Below, one piece after another: positions 48,594 to 58,514 of a stretch of 64,000 nucleotides of DNA. Positions within the stretch are counted from its first letter, which is position 1. Each line of letters starts with the position of its first letter. The notes beneath the pieces are model-generated. The model made no database searches, was not told the DNA's origin, and worked only from the letters and a program-made list of their open reading frames with translations. The DNA comes from Lytechinus variegatus. Its lineage: Eukaryota; Echinodermata; Echinoidea; Temnopleuroida; Toxopneustidae. The stretch spans positions 14,640,902 to 14,704,901 of the forward strand of contig NC_054756.1 of assembly GCF_018143015.1 (NCBI RefSeq), in the 5' to 3' direction. The position numbers and the translations under genes are program-made.

Positions 48594-51500
48594 CATATAT
48601 ATATATATATACACTTGGCGAATGGTATCCTTGTAATTAAGAGTGCTCGATGTCTGTGATAAGGCAGAGCATGAAATAAAATAAATAAACTTACACAGAT
48701 AACGTGTGGTTCATCAGTACTTTATTGATTTGCTACTCGGAGTTTCACGCAGAAGATCGCATCTGCGTGAAACTCCGAGTAGCAAATCAATAAAGTACTG
48801 ATGAACCACACGTTATATGTGTAACTTTATTTATTTTATATATATATATACATATATATATGGGCCAAGAAAATGTAGAAGGTCAAATGAACAATGGGAC
48901 ACCAACATTCGGTCTCACGGGCCTAATTACTAGTGGTAGGCCATAGATATTCATTCGAGCCAACCCATTGCTATTTTTTTTATTTTGATATGGCTGATTG
49001 ACAAAGTGTATGCATATGATTGTCCATCTAACACTGATTCTATTTTTGGTAATTACTGAACTTCCTTTTCCCTAATTGGGAAGAAATATCACCAAGTTTG
49101 GACTATATTGTGACTGGCGGAAGGATTAGGGCTATTTTGCTGTTTGAGTTGATGAATCTGCTCCCCCCGACGGTGTCTTCAAACACGCCAATTTATTTTC
49201 AAAATGAGCCGGTCGAGGGACCCTTTTCTGGTCAGATATGGATTGCCAGATATAAATCCTATCCACTGGTAGTAAACATTCGACCCCCGAATTTCATCCT
49301 TATTTTTCATGAATTTTTTAAAGTGCCAATTTAACACATGAGTCTATGGGGAATGAATTAGGCCTGTGAGACCTATATATAACCTTGACCATAGCCTATA
49401 CATGGGGAATTCCTTAGTGGATGAAATACCTGCCCAACTCTTCAGTAGCAGAATGTTTTTACTAGTAGACATGTTTCAATCATCAAGAGGTCCAAAAACT
49501 GAACTTCATGGATGTACAAGGCTACATAGGGGGTACTACAGGTAACAAGCTGTTATTAGTATAACTAACTCTGTGTTTGTGTACCTAGGCTAGGCTGTGT
49601 AGGCTGTGCATGTGTTTGTCACTGGGACTTGCTTGCATGTTGTCGTGTGTTTTCGTATACCGACGAGCGCTGCTGTAAATCGTGTATTGCACCTATCACG
49701 AGATAAAGTACACGTTAGATAGGCCTTGCATCAATTGCGCTTGTGAAATTGGTTCATGGGGAAGGGAATGAGAAGAGAAAACTTTAGAATTTGGCTGAAG
49801 AGTGGTGGATTCAAGAGGGAGGGGGGGGGGTAGAGAAAAGCATAGTTAGTATGGGGGGGGGGGGCTGAGAATGAGTTCTACTGCTATCTTGTTCAACTTT
49901 TACTTACTTCTAGTTCTAGCCAGACTAGCCCCCATCCATTTAGAATACAAGCCATCTAACCCCCTGTCTCTTTCTCTTACACCCTGGCTTGGGCCCTTGT
50001 CATAGGAAGATGTGAATGTATAGTATGCTTGTATGTTGATTCTCATTTCTTTTTATTGTTATCTAATTAAACTAATGTGAATCTGGTATTTATAATTTGG
50101 GCAGATCTTGAATCCAGATATGCACACTATTCATATCTACAATTTGCATGATAGGATTTGGGCCCTACATTGCATCCATTGTTGAGCTACATATAGGCAT
50201 GTAGGATGTGTGTAAATCCATAGGGCACTAGACATTAGGAGTAACATTAGAAATGGTCATTACATAACACATCTGTATATTTCATGCATTTCTTTGTGAT
50301 AAAGTGAGTGTACAGATGTTGAAGAAAAGCCAGGAAGGTAAATTAAAAAGAAACCTTCATGTGCCATACAATACAGGTCTCACGGGCCTAATTACTAGTG
50401 GTAGGCCATAGATATTCATTCGAGCCAACCCATTGCTATTTTTTTTATTTTGATATGGCTGATTGACAAAGTGTATGCATATGATTGTCCATCTAACACT
50501 GATTCTATTTTTGGTAATTACTGAACTTCCTTTTCCCTAATTGGGAAGAAATATCACCAAGTTTGGACTATATTGTGACTGGCGGAAGGATTAGGGCTAT
50601 TTTGCTGTTTGAGTTGATGAATCTGCTCCCCCCGACGGTGTCTTCAAACACGCCAATTTATTTTCAAAATGAGCCGGTCGAGGGACCCTTTTCTGGTCAG
50701 ATATGGATTGCCAGATATAAATCCTATCCACTGGTAGTAAACATTCGACCCCCGAATTTCATCCTTATTTTTCATGAATTTTTTAAAGTGCCAATTTAAC
50801 ACATGAGTCTATGGGGAATGAATTAGGCCTGTGAGACCTATATATAACCTTGACCATAGCCTATACATGGCAGAGCTACCAAGTCTCACGCATTGTGCGT
50901 GAGACTCACGCATTCAGGGTCCGTCTCACGATCTCACGCATGGCACCCATTTTTCTCACGCATATCGGTACCCAACAGAAAAAAAGAGGAAAAGTAGCAT
51001 TATTCGCCAGATTATACGACTGGCTGACCGCCTTCGCGTCTAGCCCGGCACACGAGACGAATCAAAAGTGCAGTCAGCGCACAGCTAGTACGTGATACGA
51101 TGACTAGCGTGCGTGCATCGCATAGTTTTGAAGCCCATATCTCATGAGCGCGCGCGTTGCGCGCGCACCTTTTCGCAACGTACGAGTGTAAGTACTGGCC
51201 GCGCGCGCTCAGAGACGTCGAGTCATGAAAATCTCACGCATTACATTTTTTTGAACTTGGCATCTCTGACATGGGGAATTCCTTAGTGGATGAAATACCT
51301 GCCCAACTCTTCAGTAGCAGAATGTTTTTACTAGTAGACATGTTTCAATCATCAAGAGGTCCAAAAACTGAACTTCATGGATGTACAAGGCTACATAGGG
51401 GGTACTACAGGTAACAAGCTGTTATTAGTATAACTAACTCTGTGTTTGTGTACCTAGGCTAGGCTGTGTAGGCTGTGCATGTGTTTGTCACTGGGACTTG

Positions 51501-54500
51501 CTTGCATGTTGTCGTGTGTTTTCGTATACCGACGAGCGCTGCTGTAAATCGTGTATTGCACCTATCACGAGATAAAGTACACGTTAGATAGGCCTTGCAT
51601 CAATTGCGCTTGTGAAATTGGTTCATGGGGAAGGGAATGAGAAGAGAAAACTTTAGAATTTGGCTGAAGAGTGGTGGATTCAAGAGGGAGGGGGGGGGGG
51701 GTAGAGAAAAGCATAGTTAGTATGGGGGGGGGGCTGAGAATGAGTTCTACTGCTATCTTGTTCAACTTTTACTTACTTCTAGTTCTAGCCAGACTAGCCC
51801 CCATCCATTTAGAATACAAGCCATCTAACCCCCTGTCTCTTTCTCTTACACCCTGGCTTGGGCCCTTGTCATAGGAAGATGTGAATGTATAGTATGCTTG
51901 TATGTTGATTCTCATTTCTTTTTATTGTTATCTAATTAAACTAATGTGAATCTGGTATTTATAATTTGGGCAGATCTTGAATCCAGATATGCACACTATT
52001 CATATCTACAATTTGCATTATAGGATTTGGGCCCTACATTGCATCCATTGTTGAGCTACATATAGGCATGTAGGATGTGTGTAAATCCATAGGGCACTAG
52101 ACATTAGGAGTAACATTAGAAATGGTCATTACATAACACATCTGTATATTTCATGCATTTCTTTGTGATAAAGTGAGTGTACAGATGTTGAAGAAAAGCC
52201 AGGAAGGTAAATTAAAAAGAAACCTTCATGTGCCATACAATACAGGTCTCACGGGCCTAATTACTAGTGGTAGGCCATAGATATTCATTCGAGCCAACCC
52301 ATTGCTATTTTTTTTATTTTGATATGGCTGATTGACAAAGTGTATGCATATGATTGTCCATCTAACACTGATTCTATTTTTGGTAATTACTGAACTTCCT
52401 TTTCCCTAATTGGGAAGAAATATCACCAAGTTTGGACTATATTGTGACTGGCGGAAGGATTAGGGCTATTTTGCTGTTTGAGTTGATGAATCTGCTCCCC
52501 CCGACGGTGTCTTCAAACACGCCAATTTATTTTCAAAATGAGCCGGTCGAGGGACCCTTTTCTGGTCAGATATGGATTGCCAGATATAAATCCTATCCAC
52601 TGGTAGTTAACATTCGACCCCCGAATTTCATCCTTATTTTTCATGAATTTTTTAAAGTGCCAATTTAACACATGAGTCTATGGGGAATGAATTAGGCCTG
52701 TGAGACCATTCGAATGAGATTTAAAAGAGAGAACAAACCGGATGGGTCGCCTGAGGGTGACATCCCGTTATCGCTGTGACCAGCGACTACTCCCCAAGAT
52801 GGATTGTTGTACTGCGGTGGTGTTATAACGGTTATACCACATGCATCCAGATAGTTCGGTGTATACCGCGCCCCAAACTGACATTCAAAATCTGGAAATA
52901 AATTTTCAATATAATTGAATATCCATTCGCAAGACATTCTTGCGAACGCCGTAAACTGAGTTCTTATACAAATTCTAAATTAGTTCCCTCTTCATGTTTA
53001 AAATAATCTCGTGATTTGTATTTCATTACAGTCCATCCCAACAAAAATCTGATTGGAATCCGCTGAAATTTGTATTAAAGTTGGAATAAGAAAATTACGT
53101 CATTTAAACGTTTACAGGTGAGGGAACGGATGACATGTTCTGTTTCCTTTTATTATGAGGTATGAACAGTGGCGTAACTACGGGGGGCATGGGGGGGCAC
53201 GTGCTCCCCCAATCGAGGAAAAAGGAGAAAAAAGAGGGAAAAACGAGGAAAAGGAGAAAAAAGAGGGAGAAAGGAAGAGAAACGTATATAGCGAGAAAGA
53301 AGAAATTATTGTTCATTATAATTATAATAATAATTATGCTAAATTGCATAAAAAAACATTTTTCGTAACTTTATGAAACATGATTTGCTCAGGGCCACAC
53401 GTCCCCCTTTTTTATCTCTCTCTTCTTTCTGACCAAGCATACCGTTTACTATCCCTTGTTTTTAATTGCCTTTATTATTCTTTTTATTCCTCATCCACTC
53501 TCCTCTCTTCTTTGCCTTCCATCTCCAATCATAGTAAACCGATATGGAACCCATTTTGAAAGTACGACAATTCAGAATGTTTGTGACGTTCGTCTGTGTT
53601 TGTGGAGCGGGGGTGGCCAAACCCACTGGCGGATCCAGGGGGGGGGACAGCCTGCCCGTGCCCCCATTTTGAGAAGCAAATTTGAAATTTGTAATGTAAA
53701 AATGCTGCAGCTGAAACAGAAGTGTGCCCCCCCTCGTAAGTGAAAACATTTTTTGTCAATTTTTTCAGGGACGAAATAACCTTAATTTTTGGTTAAGACA
53801 TTTTTTTTGCCTGTCAATTTTTTCCTCTGCAAAATGTGTCCGCTCCTTGAAACAGACTCGAAACATGCAAAAGGCGAGTTGAGGAAGGAGGGGGGGGGGG
53901 GGGGTGTCACATAAATGCAAGCTTTATGGAAACCGGGGGACCTTTTCACGAAAGGCTGTGGTTTATTAAACCAGTCGACATTTCAATGAAAATTCTTCAT
54001 TAAAGGTCAAGTCCACCTCAGAAAAATGTTGATTTGAATCAATAAAGAAAAATCATACAAGCACAATGCTGAAATATTTTGTTGGGGTGGACTTGCCCAT
54101 TAAATAGTAATATAACATTCTTAGAGTATTAACAGAAGAATAAGAAGTGTTTGCAGTTTTTATATTTAATAAATTTGCATAATAATTAAAGAAATTTATA
54201 AAACATCAAGAGCTATATTGTATTAAGTGTATAATTTAATTGATTTACAGAAAATCACATCCTTCGTTGGAAAAAAGAAACGTTTTAAAACGACTTAAAA
54301 CGTTTTATTTCTTGTAAATAAAAACCGTTTTTTATTACAACCCTGCACGTATACTCCTGTTTCATGAACTAGATCTATAAACTTTTACAGTTATGATGAC
54401 AATTCCACAAATACCCCCAACATGGTCAAAGTTGGTTGACCCTATTAAGTGACCTTTGACTTTAGTCATGTGACATAAAACTCAGGCATGATCTTTAGCG

Positions 54501-56524
54501 ATACACTATCACCCTTATGTTCAAGTTTCACGAACTAAGTTCCTATATTTTATAAGATATGATTACATTTCAAAAACTTAAACCTGGTTAAGATTTCAAT
54601 GTTGACGACGCCGCCGTCGCCGTCGGAAAAACGGCGCCTATAGTCTCGCTCTGCTATGCAGGCGAGACAATAATGAATGGGCCCGATAGTGAAAATGCAT
54701 AGAAGAGGGTTTATTCCCCCTTCTCTCCTTCCTCAATCACGCACACACGCACCCACTCACCCACCAGTGGCGTACCTAGAACTATCCACAGGGGGGGGGG
54801 AAAAAAAGTCCGCCAACAAATTTGACAAGCAAAAAAAAGGGTCTTCAATCACAAATAAAGGATTTCGTACCAGAAAAAAATTGAAGAGCCAAAAAACAAA
54901 ACAAAAACAAAAAAGGTCTGACAAGCCAAAAAGAAAGGTCTTCAAGCTCGTCAGGGGGGCAATAAACGTCTTCAAGCTCGTCAGGGGGGGGGGGGGGGGC
55001 AAAAAAGGTCTTTCAAGCTCGTCAGGGGGACAGGGATACGTCCTTTGCATGGGTTGTGGCTCGTCCCCCCCCGTAGGTACGCTAGTGCCACCCACCCCAT
55101 TCCACACACACACACAAATGGAGGGCTTCATATTATAAAGGGACTCGAATGTCGGATGTTTTACCCGACAAGTCCTATTTTATCCGACAATAACCATAGT
55201 TACACTGCTTCTCAGCAAGTCAAATACAAGAAAAGTTGTCAGTTCTGACAACTTGTCGGATGAAAATGTTAATATTAAATGCTTCCTGGGCTAACCTCAC
55301 TAAGGCATCCATACCCTCACACAAACTAAGACAGACTCACAAATAAGCACGAGATTACTCGGCACAGCCTTTCGTGAACCCCCCCCCCCGCCCCCGGTTG
55401 TTTGGAAATGTGCGTTAGACTCCCCTCCTTTAACCTACCCTTTTGAGGTTAAGAATGATGTTTACTAAAATATCCCTGATTAATTTTTCAAAGTTATCTG
55501 TCATTCGCAATATAATAGATTAAAATTGTACTGTAGCTTAAATCAAAGAGGAGTATAATGTGGACAAGCATCTTTTACATCTTTATTACACACATTAACT
55601 ATATTAGACAGAATATAACAAACAAAACTGTGTCTTCCGACCAGAGATTTTGATCTTAAACGTTCATATTTTATTCTTATTCAAATCAACTTGCAAAAAT
55701 ATTTAATTGTCATTTTTGACATCCCACAGAGGTGCATTTTTAAAACACGTTACGAATTTAAGATTTGATGAAAATCAAAGCTCAAATAAATAGAGAGAAG
55801 TGTTTAAACACTATTAAGTCATGGAGTACACCTCTTATCACAATGCACAAAAATATTGTTCGATAAATTAATAGAATTGAATTTATTACCAAATATATCA
55901 CTGTCAGGTACAATTACAAGAAATAGCACATCACATATAAACAAAACATTTTGTAATTGGAGCTAACCTAATAGCAAGATGCTAATCGAGGTTAGCCCCA
56001 AATAATGTCATCATAGTTTAGACAATAATTGTAACTACATCTCAATACGGTGCATCAAATTCAGTAGTAATTTTCCTTATTACTGTTGCAGAGAATTGCG
56101 ATCATTTTAAGTGAACATATTTACACTATTTACAAGAAAAAATAGCTTAATAACTCACAAAATCTTTATAAATTGAATTATTTCTTTTCAGGAAGTATTT
56201 ACCATACCAAATTAATCATATTATTCCAATAGCATTAATTTTAACGATTTGCTAAATATCTTCATTCTATAGAATGAAAGTATGAAATGATACTCCTGAT
56301 AAAATATCTTACACCCCCTTTGTGATATGAGAACTATCAACGTAACCAAAGTGAAATTTGAACCCTTTATATATTCAGAAAAAAAATATATAAATTCAAT
56401 AACCATGACAATTAGGTAAAACCATGGACCTTTCTTAGTGCTACTCACCAGCTGACGATGCATAAATCATGCTAAAAACAATTATGACTCCGAGTAAATG
56501 GTAAAAACAATTCAACGGCAACAT
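40991..56524 (-). CDS. MAM-domain type I membrane protein with ITAM-like tail, seven exons, complete
   Basis: Exons 56449-56524, 52739-52891, 48041-48276, 47326-47407, 44189-44440, 41680-41785 and 40991-41231 join in phase to 1146 nt (381 aa). Order: signal peptide 1-25; a single MAM domain about 26-180 with four Cys (FECQ, DACG, NVCNEH, VYCDG), the LLSFDYKIFFPG and LNINVCNE strands and the closing GRVAVDNIRV; a Ser/Thr/Pro-rich stalk 183-266 likely O-glycosylated; a membrane span 275-296 followed by RRK; and a 79-residue cytoplasmic tail rich in Tyr and Asp. The tail holds YTEI-x6-YVPL (351-364), which fits the ITAM spacing YxxL/I-x6-8-YxxL/I, plus YDDT, YERV. MAM domains mediate adhesion or receptor oligomerisation; signalling through the tail is inference. 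Not assigned to a named gene. Confidence 0.85.
41680..41785 (-). CDS. MAM gene exon 6, transmembrane segment
   Basis: Acceptor TTTTTTTAAG, donor GAACA|GTGAGT. Encodes GTPVPWLK, the span VILIIASNIGVFIIVLLIAS and LIRRKTEQ. Phase 1 in, phase 2 out. Confidence 0.87.
42618..42858. mobile_element. Palindromic MITE, second copy of the 29477 family
   Basis: TTAGTTGCCATGGGGTCATG at the left and GCATGACACCATGGCAACTG at the right are inverse, as at 29477-29704. Inner TTCTAAACAGAGTC / GTTTAGAACCAG also pair. MAM intron 5. Confidence 0.82.
42917..43196. mobile_element. Palindromic repeat with ACGTACGGATG / CCTCTGTACGTCG ends
   Basis: AAGAACAGAGGAAATATATT, then GTCAAATG at the left pairs with CATTTGACAGTGTATATCCT, then CTGTTCTT at the right. 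Inner GAAATTTGTGAATC / TTCACAAATTTTC pairing continues. Part is shared with 29830. Confidence 0.7.
43247..43360 (+). repeat. tRNA-derived SINE fragment
   Basis: GTTGGCTCAGTTGGTAGAAC is a good RNA polymerase III A box. No B box follows at the proper spacing, and the TACGCCGTATGGCGTTCAAC tail is SINE-like. It is too broken to be a tRNA gene. Confidence 0.55.
43537..44119. mobile_element. Palindromic MITE with TTAA target site
   Basis: TTAA (43533-43536 and 44120-44123) bounds AGGGAAATGAAACCTTTGGA, then ACAAG at the left and CTTGTTCCAAAGGTTTTATT, then CTCCT at the right. TTAA duplication suggests a piggyBac or Kolobok source. It ends about 65 bp from the splice donor of MAM exon 5. Confidence 0.85.
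44189..44440 (-). CDS. MAM gene exon 5, mucin-like stalk
   Basis: Acceptor TTATTACAACAG, donor GAGGGG|GTAAGA. 252 nt, phase 1-1. Dominated by Thr, Ser, Pro and Lys (TTMKPATTPTKLMTTTMRAV is typical), with imperfect TTT(M/K) repetition. Confidence 0.82.
44590..45252. mobile_element. TA-flanked inverted-repeat element with a GC-rich internal hairpin
   Basis: Ends CCCCTTTCATAAACC and GGGTTTATGAAAAGGG are inverse; TA flanks both sides. In the interior, a GC-rich unit of about 75 bp (CTCCGCCGCGCCGTATCGTA ... CACATCCGAGAACCTGTT) occurs twice in tandem (about 44728, 44813) and once inverted (about 44891-44975). MAM intron 4. Confidence 0.85.
45980..46959. mobile_element. Non-autonomous mariner/Tc1-like element
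   Basis: CAGTGCGTATCAAAAAAAGT, then TTACACTTTGAAAAA is repeated inversely at the other end, with TA duplications on both sides. 980 bp, no transposase recognised. Confidence 0.88.
47326..47407 (-). CDS. MAM gene exon 4, end of the MAM domain
   Basis: Acceptor TTACCGATATAG, donor CTTCCAA|GTATGT. Encodes VEFTADWSQVKGRVAVDNIR and VVSTSLP; the VAVDNI matches the conserved IAIDDI at the end of MAM domains. Confidence 0.87.
47469..47672. mobile_element. Palindromic MITE with GGGCATTTTNACGGTA ends
   Basis: The outer 50 bp of each side (GGGCATTTTCACGGTAACTG, ACGTTACATGGCACAATTTT, ACACACTTTT) are near-perfect inverses. About 204 bp; it lies about 60 bp upstream of MAM exon 4 in the intron. Confidence 0.88.
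48041..48276 (-). CDS. MAM gene exon 3, core of the MAM domain
   Basis: A pyrimidine-rich tract and acceptor CCCCTAATAG precede it; donor CCAAAG|GTATTT. 236 nt, phase 1 in, phase 0 out. Encodes DDIATFVLPDLKL, GLLSFDYKIFFPGES, TLNINVCNEH and ILVYCDGNPPK. Confidence 0.87.
48564..48612. repeat. AC/TA dinucleotide microsatellite
   Basis: (CA)n then (TA)n, pure simple repeat. Confidence 0.93.
48676..48838. repeat. Near-perfect palindrome, arms about 75 bp
   Basis: AACGTGTGGTTCATCAGTAC, TTTATTGATTTGCTACTCGG, AGTTTCACGCAGA is followed after a few bases by its inverse, with only a few mismatches towards the outer ends. Very strong hairpin potential. Confidence 0.92.
48911..52707. mobile_element. 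Array of three 463-bp direct repeats with two 1-kb internal units
   Basis: Direct repeats at 48911-49373, 50376-50838 and 52245-52707 are nearly identical. Each itself has inverted tips, GGTCTCACGGGCCTAATT and AATTAGGCCTGTGAGACC. The two internal units (49374-50375; 50839-52244) are also near-identical apart from a later insertion. The outermost flanks share CATTCG (or ATTC, depending on the end chosen), while the inner junctions do not. That is the layout of an LTR-like or composite element whose repeats recombined to a three-repeat form. No coding domain is seen; the 78-codon frame in each repeat matches nothing I know. Near-identity of copies means a young age. MAM intron 2. Confidence 0.8.
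50871..51268. mobile_element. CAGAG...CTCTG element inserted in the second internal unit
   Basis: Present in the second unit, absent from the first, flanked by ACATGG on both sides. Ends CAGAGCTACCAAGT and ACTTGGCATCTCTG are inverse. Interior is rich in TCTCACGCAT and GCGCGCG. Insertion is younger than the tandem duplication, or was lost from the other unit; the clean empty site in unit one supports insertion. Confidence 0.9.
52739..52891 (-). CDS. MAM gene exon 2, start of the MAM domain
   Basis: Acceptor TTTATTTCCAG, donor CATCCG|GTTTGT. 153 nt, phase 1-1. Encodes DFECQFGARYTPNYLDACG and NPSWGVVAGHSDN. The donor lies only about 32 bp from the end of the three-repeat array. Confidence 0.83.
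53167..53402 (+). mobile_element. Truncated copy of the left end of the 8301 element
   Basis: CAGTGGCGTAACTACGGGGG, then GGAAAAGGAGAAAAAAGAGG, then GGAAGAGAAACGTA and the AACATTTTT...ATGAAACAT segment match 8301-8540 in order. No right end found. Confidence 0.75.
54004..54099. mobile_element. Short TTAA-flanked MITE, AGGTCAAGTCCACC ends
   Basis: TTAA on both sides; AGGTCAAGTCCACCTCAGAA left, GGGTGGACTTGCCCA right. An internally deleted relative of 63294-63851. Confidence 0.8.
54340..54672. repeat. Dispersed repeat with GACGCCGCCGTCGCCGTCGG end
   Basis: Ends in GACGCCGCCGTCGCCGTCGG, then AAAAACGGCGCCTATAGTCT, then CGCTCTGCTATGCAGGCGAG, a sequence I know as the end of a repeat widespread in marine invertebrates. 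The left limit is unclear. Confidence 0.55.
54765..55087. mobile_element. hAT-like MITE, CAGTGGCGTACCTAG ends
   Basis: Same ends as 34528-34717 (CAGTGGCGTACCTAGA / GTAGGTACGCTAGTG) with a tandemly amplified interior (TTCAAGCTCGTCAGGGG three times). Flanks TCACCCAC and CCACCCAC agree at seven of eight bases. Confidence 0.85.
55088..56448 (-). other. MAM intron 1, remainder
   Basis: AT-rich, unremarkable apart from a C tract near 55380 and a TTGTCAGTTCTGACAACTTG palindrome near 55236. No exon seen. Confidence 0.5.
56449..56524 (-). CDS. MAM gene exon 1, signal peptide
   Basis: ATG at 56524-56522; donor GCTG|GTGAGT. Encodes MLPLNCFYHLLGVIIVFSMI then YASSA, a good secretory leader with an Ala-x-Ala-type end. 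Phase 1, matching exon 2. Confidence 0.82.
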
Positions 56525-58251
56525 CTTGAAGGTTAATTTACGATACAGCATTTACTCCAAAATGGTACAGAATGTGTGATTGCAGATCTATTCGAATATA
56601 GATTTACAAAATAAAATACAAATCTCTATGTCTCAGATGTTAATATGCAAATGCATAGAGGGTTGTTGCTTAAATCATATAAATACAGTTTCATTTCGAG
56701 GCTACAATTAACATTTTGAGTATCATACTTTCGTTTTGAAATGCCCGTGTCATCCTCACCATGCAGTATTAAAGAGTCAAAGTCGAGTGTCAATGGTGTC
56801 ATATTGTTCCGGTTACATACTTTTGATTTCACTTCGATATTCTTTGTTTGATCACATTATTCTTCTTAAACGGGACGTTAAAATATACATTGCTAATCCA
56901 TATACATTTTTGTGTTCCTCTGACCATATTGCATTTTGAAAGTGTAATTATTTCATCCTTTGTTAGTCAATCATCGTCATTTTATATATATAATTTTAGT
57001 CAAATGACCTTTCATTTCTTTCATTATGATAGGCAGATTTCAAAGCAAGATAGTACGTAAGCTTGCCTTACATAGCAGGATGAAGAAATTGAATAGACCA
57101 TGTGACTAGAATAGCACACCAATGAGTCTTCATGAAGGATTTTTGTTGCATTCCTACTTTGAATGCATATCATAGCATGTTGCACAATGTACTTGGCAAA
57201 CTGCGAAATACCAGTCGTTCGTGGACGCATTGTTTTTTTGTGAATGTAAATGAAAACCACAATTAAAAAGAATATATGAATAATCAAGACATCAAAGTTG
57301 GTGCTTATCTCATTAGATTTTAAAGCACCATGTCACTTTAGTACAAATGACCTTCATCTGATCATGCGTATAATCTTTTGATCATGCGCAGAAAGGAACT
57401 ACGAACTGGCTTATACGGGTGCATCTTGTAGTAGGTCCATGATTTTAACAAATAAAACAGTGAGATCATTTTCGGAAAACCTTAAAAAATCATGAACTTT
57501 CAGATGAGTGACTATTTAATGTTGCACTTTCTTTGATTACAAAAAATTGAAACATTTTACACTACCTAATCGAAAAAGATTTCAAACACAAATAGATATA
57601 AGAGTTATTAAAAAAATCTTGCTCTTAATTGATATTCATATTTTATATAAATAAAGCGTTAAATACAAATACATTCACTATTTTTTAAAGTAATAAGTAT
57701 CATATAAAATTGGAGCCATTAAAACCGTAAAAATCCATTAAAATGCAGGCTGAAAGGAGCAAATTTACATGACTGCTCTTTTCCGTTTTGAGGATGTTAA
57801 TATTTATAGAGAATTAGCAAGTGAATAGTGAAAATTTACATGCTGGTTCTTCCCCCATACATTTTGTACATAGTTTTTATGGCTCAACTTACCATAGAAG
57901 GTGGCTCAAACTTACCCCGCAGATGGGGCAAGTTAAGCCATTTGACATCTCTTTTTTCAAAGGTGACACTGACTTTCAGTGTTATATATATACAGGTGAA
58001 AAATATTTCAGAAGATTTAAATTTCAAGGCAAGGTACTTATTTCGACAAGATTATTAATCATATCAATTCTAACATGCAAAATGCAAAAAGTGTCAAAAC
58101 TTACCCCGCCTTCCCCTGCCCTATATTATTATTATTATTATTGTCATTATTATTAGTCATAACATAATCATTATTGTTACAACTATCATTGAAATGAATT
58201 AAAAACCACTAATCATGATCGCGAGTTCATCTTCTAAAGCGATTTCACTGG
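56525..58251. other. Intergenic between the MAM gene and the YWTD gene
   Basis: Probable MAM promoter side and YWTD 3' UTR. AT-rich; an ATT microsatellite lies at about 58121-58156. No motif I could tie to regulation. Confidence 0.45.
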
Positions 58252-58514
58252 CTATGGAATGAAAGCGAGGCTCGCTGGAGCTTCCATCTGCTGATCAAAG
58301 TCCTGGTATATGATCTCCCGAGAGCTTGCCCGTAGGGCGACACGACCAACCCGATGATGAGTTGGTTCAAGCCAGACCAACCAGCCCGATGCGAACAGCA
58401 TACCCGAGGGGGTGTCATTGATGTCCAACGGAACAACCTTGAGCGTGCCACCATCAATTGGCGCCATTTTAAGGACAGCGTCACTCTTGAAATCGATGAA
58501 GTACATCATACCAC
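58252..58514 (-). CDS. YWTD gene last exon
   Basis: Acceptor CGCCTACTATAG; stop TAG at 58254-58252. Encodes GMMYFIDFKSDAVLKMAPID, then ASGWLVWLEPTHHRVGRVAL and the C-terminus ASLAFIP. Confidence 0.85.

Noticed and set aside
49098-49334. Identical 78-codon frame in each 463-bp repeat
   Set aside because: Identity reflects recent duplication of the repeat; there is no known domain or sign of coding constraint.
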